A stretch of DNA of 64,000 nt from a bacterium 1xD42-87. GTDB taxonomy: Bacteria > Bacillota > Clostridia > Lachnospirales > Lachnospiraceae. A model generated the notes under the pieces. It did no database searches. It was not told the origin of the DNA and saw only the letters and a program-made list of their open reading frames with translations. Positions 8,521 to 17,131 of the stretch are shown piece by piece (positions within the stretch are counted from its first letter, which is position 1; each line of letters opens with the position of its first letter). A program made the position numbers and the translations under genes. The DNA is taken from assembly GCA_003611805.1 (NCBI GenBank), contig RAYM01000018.1:62001-126000 (forward strand), in the 5' to 3' direction.

Positions 8521-8600
8521 GAACTAAGTAAAAACTTTTATATTTCCCTAAGCTTTTACTTGTTTTACTCAAAAACTTATGAGAAACAGTAAGTTTTTTG
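8521..8600. repeat. AT-rich cluster of inverted repeats
   Basis: AAGTAAAA (8526-8533) is inverted as TTTTACTT (8554-8561), TTTTACT is then repeated directly (8563-8569), and AAAAACTTA (8571-8579) pairs perfectly with TAAGTTTTT (8590-8598) across a 10-base loop. The cluster lies just upstream of the YcxB gene promoter and could be an operator region or a terminator on the plus strand. No gene is present. Confidence 0.45.
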
Positions 8601-8615
8601 CTGAATTAGCACAAA

Positions 8616-8646
8616 AACCCTGCGGCCGTATATTCTCCGCAGGGTT
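8616..8646 (-). terminator. Rho-independent terminator
   Basis: A 10-bp perfect stem, AACCCTGCGG / CCGCAGGGTT, with an 11-base loop. On the minus strand it is followed by TTTTTG, 17 bases after the stop of the decayed gene at 8663. It would end transcripts coming from the L,D-transpeptidase side. Confidence 0.75.
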
Positions 8647-8662
8647 ACCATGATTCCTATGA

Positions 8663-8850
8663 CTATTTTTTCCGCACCAACACCGGTATCACATCCAGCG
8701 GCGCGTCCGCCGCCACCCGTCTGATAGAACCGGTCATTCTGGACACCCGTCCAAGCTGCTGTCCATCCACGAAGTACGCGTAGTGGAGGCTGTCAGTGGG
8801 TCATAAAATACCAGTTCCCCGCTTTCTGTAATCACGGAAATGAATTTCAC
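8663..8850 (-). pseudogene. Frameshifted C-terminal remnant of an unknown protein
   Basis: Two minus-strand frames join into one plausible protein tail. From 8850 one frame reads VKFISVITESGELVFYDPLT. Near 8794 the sense moves to another frame that reads DSLHYAYFVDGQQLGRVS and continues to RRVAADAPLDVIPVLVRKK and a stop at 8663-8665. There is no start codon or ribosome site, and the 5' part is missing; the sequence breaks off at an inverted repeat (8846-8874). A terminator still follows the stop. I do not recognise the family. Confidence 0.55.
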
Positions 8851-8874
8851 ATATGGATTCGATTAATATGTGAA
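8846..8874. repeat. Perfect 9-bp inverted repeat
   Basis: TTCACATAT and ATATGTGAA separated by 11 bases. It marks the point where the remnant coding sequence to its left becomes unrecognisable and lies 55 bases past the L,D-transpeptidase stop. Confidence 0.5.
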
Positions 8875-8920
8875 AACCCGCCTGAACCGAAACTGGAGAT
8901 TTCCGGCTGCAAACGGGTTT
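8874..8920 (-). terminator. Possible terminator of the L,D-transpeptidase gene
   Basis: AAACCCG (8874-8880) and CGGGTTT (8914-8920) are inverted. On the minus strand the stem ends in TTTT, 10 bases after the stop codon. The loop is long (33 bases), so this is a weak call. Confidence 0.4.
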
Positions 8921-8929
8921 CTCATCTAT

Positions 8930-10582
8930 TTACTGCCCCTCCGGTTGGGGAACCGCTTCGGGCGACGGAGCAGCCTCCGGCACGGCCGGAGTGCTTTCCG
9001 GCTGTCCTGTCTCCGGCACGACCGGCGTTCCTCCCGGCTGTCCCGTCCCCGGTAAAGCCTGCGTCCCTTCTGGCGTCCCCGCAGGCGGCTCAAGCCCCGG
9101 CTCCGTTTCCAAGGGTATCTCCTCCAGCGGTTCCGGCTCCGTCCCCGGCAGATAATAGCAGATGACAGGGGTATTCTTCTCCACATAGCCGTAGATCTCC
9201 TGCGCCACCGCGTAGGGCAGGTTGACACAGCCGTGGGAACCGTTTGTCATGTAGATGTTCCTGCCAAACTCGCTTCTCCACGTCGCGTCATGCATTCCGA
9301 CATTATTGTTAAAAGGCATCCAGAAGTTGACCGGCGTGCTGTAAGTCTCACCGTTTAGCGTGGCGTTGCGCTCCTTGTAAGTGATCCCGTAAATTCCCGG
9401 CGGCGTGGCGTTTCCTTTGCCCGGATTGCCTGACACAAAATCCGACTCCAGAACGCATTCCCCGTTCTGATATAAAAACATATGCTGTGCCGTCAGATTA
9501 ATCTCCACATAGGAATCCCCGTAGTCGGGCGACTCGTAGGAGGCCGCCGTCTGTCTGTAGACAGGCACACGCTCTCCGCCCTCGCCCCGCTCGAGCAGCC
9601 CAATCAGCTCCTGCGTCTCCTGTCCGACATCCATCCACCAGCCGTAATCTCCCAGATCAATCGTCACTTCCTGCCCATAGCTGGTCATAAACTTTCTCTT
9701 ATGAAAAACGGTGTCATGCTTTTTCCGCAGAGAATTGACATACTCCTTCACCAGTTCCGGGTCAAGTTCAGCCCGGTTCCCTTTCCGCACAATCCAGCCA
9801 GCCACGGTATCTGGATCCAAAACCTCCCGCTCCGTCCCAAATGTATAGGTAATGACAGTATTCATATAGTTCTGCAGTTTCGCGTACATATCCCCCAGAA
9901 CCGTATCCTCCGAAGTGACCTTCGGTTCCTCGTAGCATCCTGCCGCCTCCAGATCCACCTGCTCTTCCAGTCCGTTCACCGCTGCCTTTATCGCTTCTAT
10001 GGTCTTTTCCCGGTTCAGGCGGTTTCCCTTTTCCTCCGCCACCAGCGCGAAACCGCTCCCCGGCACATAATCCGCTATGTACGCGTCTGCCGGCTCCCTG
10101 ATAAAGTCTTCCTGAAATCCCCGCAGCGCATCTATTTTTTCCAGAAGCGCCGACTCCTCATAAAAAGGCGGCACATCCGTCGTATAATCCGCATCGTGCC
10201 TTAAAAACCACAGATAGCGGTTCTGTCCCTGTAAAACAGCCTGAAGCGGTTCTGTGGAAACATAGGAAATCCCGATCTCGCTTCCCGGTATCTCCTCCTC
10301 CAGCGTCGTGCCGTCCGCCTGCCGCTCTATGACCCGTAGCGAATACTTCCCGATCTGCTCCTCCAGCTCAGAGATCGACATGCCGGACACATCCACCTCG
10401 TCGATCACCGTGCCGTTTAAGAAGCAGCTCTGGTAACGGTTCAGCCCCGCTATATAGACGATCAGCAGGACAAGAAGGGTTGCCCCGGCAAGCGCGGACG
10501 CGATCAGTACCGCCCGCTTTTTCCATGCGTTCCCTTCCTTATGCAGTTCTGGTTCTTCGCGATGTCTGAATGATAGTTTCAT
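8930..10582 (-). CDS. L,D-transpeptidase (YkuD domain) with N-terminal membrane anchor
   Basis: A 550-residue cell-wall enzyme. A basic N-terminus is followed by one membrane segment (about 24-46, AVLIASALAGATLLVLLIVY). Two substrate- or peptidoglycan-binding-like domains follow (IDEVDVSGMSISELEEQI and the VNSLRKKHDTVFHKRKF region). The YkuD catalytic domain spans about 355-480 and ends in the signature SHGCVNLPYAVA with the nucleophilic Cys. The tail (about 482-550) is rich in Pro, Glu, Gly and Thr with imperfect repeats around GTGQPGGTPVVPETGQPEST, a cell-wall spacer. Such enzymes make 3-3 cross-links or attach proteins. It has its own promoter and a leader of about 165 bases. Confidence 0.92.
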   Translation of the reverse strand: MKLSFRHREEPELHKEGNAWKKRAVLIASALAGATLLVLLIVYIAGLNRYQSCFLNGTVIDEVDVSGMSISELEEQIGKYSLRVIERQADGTTLEEEIPGSEIGISYVSTEPLQAVLQGQNRYLWFLRHDADYTTDVPPFYEESALLEKIDALRGFQEDFIREPADAYIADYVPGSGFALVAEEKGNRLNREKTIEAIKAAVNGLEEQVDLEAAGCYEEPKVTSEDTVLGDMYAKLQNYMNTVITYTFGTEREVLDPDTVAGWIVRKGNRAELDPELVKEYVNSLRKKHDTVFHKRKFMTSYGQEVTIDLGDYGWWMDVGQETQELIGLLERGEGGERVPVYRQTAASYESPDYGDSYVEINLTAQHMFLYQNGECVLESDFVSGNPGKGNATPPGIYGITYKERNATLNGETYSTPVNFWMPFNNNVGMHDATWRSEFGRNIYMTNGSHGCVNLPYAVAQEIYGYVEKNTPVICYYLPGTEPEPLEEIPLETEPGLEPPAGTPEGTQALPGTGQPGGTPVVPETGQPESTPAVPEAAPSPEAVPQPEGQ

Positions 10583-10663
10583 TTTCCTGTTTTCCTTACC
10601 TAAAATAAAAAGAATGCTATACCGAGATTAGTATACCATTCCTTTCCGCAAATTTCACTCCCC

Positions 10664-10735
10664 TTATTTCACAAACAGCCCTGCAGATTTCCACATTTTT
10701 CTCCAGCCATTTTATAAAATTGCAGATTTCCTCAT
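10664..10735 (-). other. Leader with two tandem mini-ORFs
   Basis: The 5' leader of the L,D-transpeptidase gene contains an imperfect duplication (10682-10704 and 10721-10745 on the plus strand). Each copy gives a purine-rich ribosome site and ATG: MRKSAIL (10712-10735, behind GGAGG) and MWKSAGLFVK (10664-10696, behind TGGAG). They may be leader peptides or simply a duplicated stretch. Confidence 0.35.
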
Positions 10736-10752
10736 TTTTGCCTCCAATAGAA

Positions 10753-10758
10753 ATTATA
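10753..10758 (-). promoter_or_regulatory. -10 element of the L,D-transpeptidase promoter
   Basis: Consensus TATAAT on the minus strand, about 170 bases upstream of the start codon and just past the gltD terminator. The matching -35 is poor (TTTTGC-like). A second TATACT lies about 50 bases upstream of the gene. Confidence 0.45.
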
Positions 10759-10794
10759 CCGCATAATTTTTGAAGCAAAACCGACAAAATAAAA

Positions 10795-10825
10795 TGTGTA
10801 AGCCCTTACATTACCAGCTTACACA
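10795..10825 (-). terminator. Terminator of gltBD
   Basis: Stem TGTGTAAGC / GCTTACACA with a 13-base loop, followed on the minus strand by TTTTATTTT, 19 bases after the gltD stop. Confidence 0.85.
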
Positions 10826-10843
10826 CTTTACCTCAATCATTCA

Positions 10844-12337
10844 TCACTGCACATACAGATTCGTATACCCCATCAGGCTCTCGTCCACTTCCCTCGCGCA
10901 CTCCCTGCCCTGGCGGATCGCCTTCACCACAAGCGACTGCCCCGTATGCATGTCGCCCGCCGTAAATACGCGGTCCACGCTGGTCTTAAATCTGCCCGTC
11001 TCCGTCTTTACATTCGTCCTGCCGTCCAGCTCCACCTTGAAAGCGTCTGTCACATACTTCTGGCTGCCAAGGAATCCTGCCGCAATCAACACGATCTCCG
11101 CATCCAGCGTCTTTTCGGATCCCTCAATCTCCTTCATGTTCATGCGTCCCGTCTTGGCATCCTTCTCCCAGGTCAGCGAGACGATTTTTACCGCTTTCAG
11201 ATTCCCGTTTTTATCTTTCACAAACTCTTTCACCGTGGACTCGTAGATGCGGGGATCATGCCCGTAAACCTCGATGGCTTCCTGCTGACCGTAATCCGTC
11301 TTGCAGACCTTGGGCCACTCGGGCCACGGGTTGTTGTCGGCTCTCGTATCGGGTGCCTTGGGCATCATCTCAATCTGAGCCACGGATTTCGCCCCGTGGC
11401 GGATCGCCGTGCCCACGCAGTCGTTGCCGGTATCGCCGCCGCCGATGATGACCACGTTTTTATCCTTCGTGTCCACATACTTTTTATCCGCAAAATCCGA
11501 GTCAAGCAGACTCTTTGTGTTGGCTGCCAGGAAATCCACCGCAAAGTAGATGCCCTTGGCGTCCCTGCCCGGCGCGCTGATATCGCGGGGATTGGATGAG
11601 CCGCAGCAGAGCACCACCCGGTCAAATTCTTTCAGCAGTTTCTCCGCCTTCACATCCTTGCCGATATTGCTGTTTGTCACGAAGGTCACACCCTCCTCCT
11701 CCATGACCTTGAGCTTGCGGTCAATGATGTGTTTCTCCAGCTTCATATTGGGAATGCCGTACATCAAAAGCCCGCCAATGCGGTCGGAACGCTCAAACAC
11801 CGTCACCAGATGCCCGCGCCTGTTAAGCTGATCCGCCACCGCCAGCCCGGAGGGACCGCTGCCCACCACCGCCACTTTCTTGCCAGTTCGCACTTTGGGT
11901 GGTTTCGCTGCCGCATAGCCTTTTTCGTAAGCATTTTCAATGATGGCATACTCATTTTCCTTCGTAGAGACCGGGTCGCCGTTTAAGCCGCAGGTACATG
12001 CCGCCTCACAGAGCGCCGGACAGACTCTCGACGTAAACTCAGGAAAATTGTTTGTCTTATGCAGACGATTATACGCCTGCTCCCAGTTACCCGTATAAAC
12101 CAGATCGTTCCACTCCGGCACCAGATTGTGCAGGGGACACCCTGATGTCATGCCGCACAGCGTCATGCCCGACTGGCAGAACGGCACGCCGCAGTCCATA
12201 CATCTCGCACCCTGCTCCTGCTGCTCCTCCATCGTCAGATGCTCGTGAAACTCGTTAAAATTCTTTATGCGCTGTCTGGGGCTCACATCTTTGGACACCC
12301 TGCGCTCATATTCCATAAATCCTGTCGGTTTTCCCAT
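10844..12337 (-). CDS. gltD: Glutamate synthase, small (NADPH-oxidising) subunit
   Basis: This 497-residue subunit oxidises NAD(P)H and passes electrons through FAD and iron-sulfur clusters to the large subunit, which makes glutamate from glutamine and 2-oxoglutarate. The N-terminal ferredoxin-like domain shows MDCGVPFCQSGMTLCG, SGCPLHNLVPEWND and VCPALCEAACTCGLN cluster ligands. Next come an FAD Rossmann motif, VAVVGSGPSGLAVADQL, and an NAD(P)H site, VVIIGGGDTGNDCVGTA. The C-terminal TAGDMHTGQSLVVKAI closes the FAD site. Length is normal. It starts three bases after the gltB stop, so the subunits are co-translated. Confidence 0.96.
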   Translation of the reverse strand: MGKPTGFMEYERRVSKDVSPRQRIKNFNEFHEHLTMEEQQEQGARCMDCGVPFCQSGMTLCGMTSGCPLHNLVPEWNDLVYTGNWEQAYNRLHKTNNFPEFTSRVCPALCEAACTCGLNGDPVSTKENEYAIIENAYEKGYAAAKPPKVRTGKKVAVVGSGPSGLAVADQLNRRGHLVTVFERSDRIGGLLMYGIPNMKLEKHIIDRKLKVMEEEGVTFVTNSNIGKDVKAEKLLKEFDRVVLCCGSSNPRDISAPGRDAKGIYFAVDFLAANTKSLLDSDFADKKYVDTKDKNVVIIGGGDTGNDCVGTAIRHGAKSVAQIEMMPKAPDTRADNNPWPEWPKVCKTDYGQQEAIEVYGHDPRIYESTVKEFVKDKNGNLKAVKIVSLTWEKDAKTGRMNMKEIEGSEKTLDAEIVLIAAGFLGSQKYVTDAFKVELDGRTNVKTETGRFKTSVDRVFTAGDMHTGQSLVVKAIRQGRECAREVDESLMGYTNLYVQ

Positions 12338-12340
12338 CGT

Positions 12341-15300
12341 TTAAGCCCTCTCCTTATCCTTTTTATAAAAAGCCTCAATCTGCGCCTGCTCCGCGCTTAA
12401 GCCCTTCTCCTCCATCTGCACGATCAGCTTTAACATGATCTCATAGTCATGCGGGATGATCTTCTTGAACTTCGGCAGATACTCCCCGAAATTGTCCAGA
12501 ATCTCCTTTCCCTTGACGGAATTAGTGTAAGCCACATGCTCCTTAATCATCTCTTTCAGCTCCAGCACATCATACTTGGAGGTAATCTCATAGGAGGAAA
12601 CCATTTCCTTGTTGGTCTTGGTGTACAGGTCGTTGTTCTCATCGAGCACATAGGCGATGCCGCCGCTCATGCCCGCCGCGAAGTTCTTGCCCACGGAGCC
12701 GATAACAACCACGCGTCCGCCTGTCATGTACTCGCAGCCGTGGTCGCCCACGCCTTCCACCACCGCAATCGCGCCGGAGTTTCGCACGCAGAACCGCTCG
12801 CCCGCCACGCCGTTAATAAATGCCTTGCCTGAGGTCGCGCCGTAGAGGGACACATTGCCGATAATGATATTTTCATCCTGCTTAAAGGCGGAGCCCTTCG
12901 GCGGATAGACCACCAGCTTGCCGCCGGACAAGCCTTTTCCGAAGTAATCGTTGGAATCGCCCACAAGCTCCAGCGTCAGCCCCTTCGGAATAAAAGCGCC
13001 GAAGCTCTGCCCGCCGGAACCCTTACATAAGATGTGGTAAGAATCCTCCTCCAGCGTATCGCCGAACCTTCTCGTGATCTCCGAGCCGAAAATGGTGCCA
13101 AAGGTGCGGTCCGTGTTGGACACATCCACCTCCAGACTGCGCTTCTGCCCGCTCTCCAAAGCCTTGGAAAGCTGCTTTAGAAGCACCTTCTCATCCAGCG
13201 TCTTTTCCAGATGGAAATCGTATACCTGCTTCGGGTCAAAAATACACTTCTCCTTGCTTCCCTCGTAAGGGTTGCTGAGAATCAAGTCTAAATCCACCTT
13301 GCGCTGGCGGTCCGTCAGGTTCTCCTTCACCTTCAAAAGCTCCGTCCTGCCCACCAGCTCATCCACCTTGCGCACACCGAGCTTCGCCATATACTCCCGC
13401 AGTTCCTGCGCGATAAACCGCATAAAGTTCTCCACATATTCCGGTTTTCCCGTAAAGCGTTTGCGCAGCTCCGGATTCTGAGTCGCCACGCCCACCGGAC
13501 AGGTGTCCAGATTGCAGACGCGCATCATGAGACACCCCATGGTCACAAGGGGCGCTGTCGCAAAGCCGAACTCCTCCGCGCCGAGAATCGCCGCGATCGC
13601 CACGTCCCGCCCGCTCATTAACTTCCCGTCCGTCTCAATACGGACTTTATTTCTAAGGCCGTTCTGAATCAGCGTCTGGTGCGTCTCCGCAAGTCCCAGT
13701 TCCCAGGGCAGTCCCGCATTGTGGATGGAATTACGGGGAGCCGCGCCCGTGCCGCCGTCGTAGCCGCTAACCAATATCACCTGCGCGCCCGCCTTTGCCA
13801 CGCCTGCCGCCACCGTGCCCACGCCCGCTTCGGAAACGAGCTTCACCGAAATCCGCGCCTTGGTATTGGCATTCTTCAAATCATAGATCAACTGCGCCAA
13901 ATCTTCAATCGAATAGATATCGTGGTGCGGCGGCGGGGAAATCAGCCCTACGCCTGGCGTGGAATGTCTCGTCTTGGCAATCCACGGATAGACCTTGCCG
14001 CCGGGCAGATGCCCGCCCTCGCCGGGCTTCGCCCCCTGCGCCATCTTAATCTGAATCTCCTGCGCGCTGTTCAAGTATTCGCTGGTGACACCAAACCGTC
14101 CGCTTGCCACCTGTTTGATAGCTGAGCAGCGGTTTAAGCCGTCGGCTCCTACCGTCAGTCTTTCCTTATCTTCCCCGCCCTCGCCGGAGTTGGATTTGCC
14201 GTGCAGACGGTTCATGGCAATCGCCATCGTCTCGTGCGCTTCCTTGGAGATGGAGCCGTAGGACATAGCGCCCGTCTTAAACCTTGTGACAATGGTGTCA
14301 ACACTCTCCACTTCCTCGATTGGCACGGGTTTCTTCGCGTAATTGAAGTCCATCAGCCCCCGCAGATTCTTGATGCTCTCCTCATTATTGACCGCTTTGG
14401 TATATTGCTTAAACAATTCGTAATCGCCACGCCTGGTTGACTCCTGTAGTAAATGTATGGTCTCCGGGTTGTACAGGTGTTCATCCGCACCGCTGCGCAT
14501 CTGGTGATGTCCCGTGCTGTCCAGCGTCAGGTCATTAGATAGACCGAGCGGGTCAAACGCCATGGAGTGCAAGGTGTCCACCTCTTCCTCGATATCCTTC
14601 AAGGTAATGCCGCCTACCCGGCACACCGTATTAGTGAAGTATTTGTTGATCACCTCTTTGTCGATGCCGATCGCCTCAAAAATCTTCGAGCCCTGATAGG
14701 ACTGGATCGTGGAAATGCCCATCTTGGACGCAATCTTCACAATGCCGTGCAGAATCGCGCTGTTGTAATCGTCCACCGCCGCATAGTAATCCTTATCCAG
14801 CATACGATTGTCAATCAGCTCTCTGATACTCTCCTGCGCCAGATAGGGGTTAATCGCCGAAGCGCCGAAGCCGAGCAGCGTCGCAAAATGGTGCACCTCC
14901 CTTGGCTCCGCGGATTCTAAGATAATATCAACGCTGGTTCTCTTCTTCGTGCTCACCAGATGCTGCTGCAAAGCGGACACCGCGAGTAACGACGGAATCG
15001 CCACCCGGTTCTCGTCCACGCCACGGTCGGAAAGAATAATGATATTCACGCCGTCGCGATACGCCCTGTCCACCTCCACAAACAGCCTGTCGATTGCCTT
15101 TTCCAGTCTCGTATTTTTATAGTAGGTAATCGGAATCACTTCTACTTTAAAACCTTCCGCCTTCATGGTCTTGATTTTCAGAAGGTCAGTGCTTGTCAAA
15201 ATCGGGTTATGTACCCGCAGCATATTGCAGTTTTCCGGCATCTCCTCCAGGAGATTGCCATCCTGCCCCAGATAGACCGTGGTGGAAGTCACCACTTCCT

Positions 15301-16894
15301 CGCGGATCGCGTCAATGGGCGGGTTCGTCACCTGCGCGAAAAGCTGCTTGAAGTAGTGGAACAGCGGGTGGTGTGCTCTCGAAAGCACCGGAATCGGCGT
15401 GTCCACGCCCATCGCCGCAATCGCCTCCGCGCCGTTTTTCGCCATCGGCAGAATGCTTGTTTTCAAATCTTCATACGTGTAGCCGAACGCTTTCTGCATC
15501 CGCTGCCTCTCCTCGTCGGTAAACTCCGGCACGCGCTGGTTGGGGATTTTCAACTCCTTTAACGTCACCAGCTTACTGTCCAGCCACTCGCCGTAGGGCT
15601 GCGCGGACGCGTATTTCTCTTTCAGCTCGTCGTCGTCGATGACTCTTCCCTGCACCGTGTCCACCAGCAGCATCTTGCCGGGGTGAAGTCTCTCCTTCAT
15701 CACAATCTTAGACGGCTCGATATCCAACACGCCCACCTCCGAGGAGAGAATCAGCGTGTCGTCGTCCGTAATCATGTAGCGGGAAGGACGTAGACCGTTT
15801 CGGTCAAGCACCGCCCCCATGATATCCCCGTCACAGAAAAGAATCGACGCCGGACCGTCCCACGGCTCCATCATGGTTGCATAATATTGGTAGAAATCCT
15901 TTTTCTTCTGAGACATGGTCTTGTTGTTTTCCCAAGGCTCCGGGATCGTAATCATGACTGCCAGCGGCAGCGGCATCCCGCTCATCACCAGAAACTCCAA
16001 CGTATTGTCAAGCATGGCGGAATCTGAACCGGAAGCATTGATGGCAGGCAGAATCTTGTGCATCTGTCCCTGCAAATGCTCGGATTCCATATTCTCCTCC
16101 CGCGCCTGCATCTTGTCTGCATTGCCGCGGATTGTATTGATTTCTCCGTTGTGGACAATGAAGCGGTTCGGGTGCGCCCGCTCCCAGCTCGGGTTCGTGT
16201 TCGTGGAAAAACGGGAGTGCACCACGGCGATCGCCGACTCATAATCCTTATCCTGCAGGTCGGCAAAAAAGGTGCGCAACTGCCCCACTAAAAACATGCC
16301 CTTATACACAATCGTGCGGCTGGACAGACTGACCACATAAGTCACATCCGTGGACTGCTCGAAGGTACGCCGCAGTATGTACAGTTTCCTGTCAAAATCA
16401 AGCCCCTTCTCCACATTGGCCGGTTTCTTGATGAAAGCCTGCATAATGCAGGGCATACACTCCACCGCCTTATGCCCCAGCACCGATGGTACTGTAGGCA
16501 CATCGCGCCAGCCTAAAAACGCCAGCCCCTCCTTCTGGGCAATGATTTCAAACATCTTCTTCGCCTGGTTGCGCTGCAGTTCATCCTGTGGGAAGAAGAA
16601 CGTGCCCACGCCGTACTCCCGTTCCCCGCCAATGGCAAAGCCCAGATCCTTCGTCACTTTCAACATGAATTTATGCGGCATCTGCGTGAGAATCCCCACG
16701 CCGTCTCCCGTCTCGCCCTCCGCGTCCTTACCGGCTCTGTGCTCCAGATTCTCCACAATCTTAAGCGCATTCTCCACGATGGCACGACTCTTCTTGCCCT
16801 TGATGTTCACGCAGGCGCCGATACCACAGTTGTCGTGTTCAAATTCCGCCCGGTAGAGCGGGGATTTCGGGATGGTTGTCTTTACATCAAACAT
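12341..16894 (-). CDS. gltB: Glutamate synthase, large subunit
   Basis: A 1517-residue protein of normal length. The class II amidotransferase domain would start at Cys23 (HDNCGIGACV) after removal of a 22-residue propeptide; the Cys is the glutaminase nucleophile. Central and FMN-binding synthase domains follow, with GEGGEDKERL, PGEGGHLPGGKVYPWIAKTR and SGYDGGTGAAPRNSIHNAG. The 3Fe-4S ligands are in MRVCNLDTCPVGVATQ. The C-terminal beta-helix has GSGGQSFGAF and YMTGGRVVVIG. The start has AGGAG upstream. A strong promoter and a leader with a terminator-like hairpin and a 10-codon ORF lie upstream, so expression may be attenuated. Confidence 0.97.
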   Translation of the reverse strand: MFDVKTTIPKSPLYRAEFEHDNCGIGACVNIKGKKSRAIVENALKIVENLEHRAGKDAEGETGDGVGILTQMPHKFMLKVTKDLGFAIGGEREYGVGTFFFPQDELQRNQAKKMFEIIAQKEGLAFLGWRDVPTVPSVLGHKAVECMPCIMQAFIKKPANVEKGLDFDRKLYILRRTFEQSTDVTYVVSLSSRTIVYKGMFLVGQLRTFFADLQDKDYESAIAVVHSRFSTNTNPSWERAHPNRFIVHNGEINTIRGNADKMQAREENMESEHLQGQMHKILPAINASGSDSAMLDNTLEFLVMSGMPLPLAVMITIPEPWENNKTMSQKKKDFYQYYATMMEPWDGPASILFCDGDIMGAVLDRNGLRPSRYMITDDDTLILSSEVGVLDIEPSKIVMKERLHPGKMLLVDTVQGRVIDDDELKEKYASAQPYGEWLDSKLVTLKELKIPNQRVPEFTDEERQRMQKAFGYTYEDLKTSILPMAKNGAEAIAAMGVDTPIPVLSRAHHPLFHYFKQLFAQVTNPPIDAIREEVVTSTTVYLGQDGNLLEEMPENCNMLRVHNPILTSTDLLKIKTMKAEGFKVEVIPITYYKNTRLEKAIDRLFVEVDRAYRDGVNIIILSDRGVDENRVAIPSLLAVSALQQHLVSTKKRTSVDIILESAEPREVHHFATLLGFGASAINPYLAQESIRELIDNRMLDKDYYAAVDDYNSAILHGIVKIASKMGISTIQSYQGSKIFEAIGIDKEVINKYFTNTVCRVGGITLKDIEEEVDTLHSMAFDPLGLSNDLTLDSTGHHQMRSGADEHLYNPETIHLLQESTRRGDYELFKQYTKAVNNEESIKNLRGLMDFNYAKKPVPIEEVESVDTIVTRFKTGAMSYGSISKEAHETMAIAMNRLHGKSNSGEGGEDKERLTVGADGLNRCSAIKQVASGRFGVTSEYLNSAQEIQIKMAQGAKPGEGGHLPGGKVYPWIAKTRHSTPGVGLISPPPHHDIYSIEDLAQLIYDLKNANTKARISVKLVSEAGVGTVAAGVAKAGAQVILVSGYDGGTGAAPRNSIHNAGLPWELGLAETHQTLIQNGLRNKVRIETDGKLMSGRDVAIAAILGAEEFGFATAPLVTMGCLMMRVCNLDTCPVGVATQNPELRKRFTGKPEYVENFMRFIAQELREYMAKLGVRKVDELVGRTELLKVKENLTDRQRKVDLDLILSNPYEGSKEKCIFDPKQVYDFHLEKTLDEKVLLKQLSKALESGQKRSLEVDVSNTDRTFGTIFGSEITRRFGDTLEEDSYHILCKGSGGQSFGAFIPKGLTLELVGDSNDYFGKGLSGGKLVVYPPKGSAFKQDENIIIGNVSLYGATSGKAFINGVAGERFCVRNSGAIAVVEGVGDHGCEYMTGGRVVVIGSVGKNFAAGMSGGIAYVLDENNDLYTKTNKEMVSSYEITSKYDVLELKEMIKEHVAYTNSVKGKEILDNFGEYLPKFKKIIPHDYEIMLKLIVQMEEKGLSAEQAQIEAFYKKDKERA

Positions 16895-16931
16895 AAGCTT
16901 TTCTCCTGACTTTCTTTTGATGGTTTATACC

Positions 16932-16964
16932 TTATAAAATAGGAAAAGAACGCAAAAAAAGCAT
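16932..16964 (-). other. Possible leader peptide of gltB (10 aa)
   Basis: AAAGGAG followed after six bases by ATG and the codons for MLFLRSFPIL, stopping 37 bases before gltB. The ORF lies across the hairpin at 16948-16983, so its translation would open the stem. Size and position fit a leader peptide, but no amino-acid bias (such as a run of Gln or Glu) explains what it would sense. Confidence 0.4.
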
Positions 16965-16983
16965 CTAGCGCTCCTTTGCGTTC
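16948..16983 (-). terminator. Terminator-like hairpin in the gltB leader
   Basis: GAACGCAAA / TTTGCGTTC perfect 9-bp stem, followed on the minus strand by TTTTCC. It begins within about 10 bases of the predicted transcription start, so it is either an attenuator or a 5' stabilising hairpin. Confidence 0.5.
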
Positions 16984-16995
16984 TACATGTATACA

Positions 16996-17024
16996 ATAAT
17001 ACACCCGCATGTGGAATTTGTAAA
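16996..17024 (-). promoter_or_regulatory. Promoter of gltBD
   Basis: Minus-strand -35 TTTACA (17019-17024), 17 bases, -10 TATTAT (16996-17001). Transcription would start near 16988, about 95 bases before gltB. Confidence 0.75.
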
Positions 17025-17131
17025 TAAAGACTTTTTTTCAAATTGTCAGATTATTTGAAATTTTCGGATTTCTCCTGCTATTGTCAGTTTTTTCTTGTGG
17101 GTTCTCGTTTCTTTTATGTTCCGACATGTCT

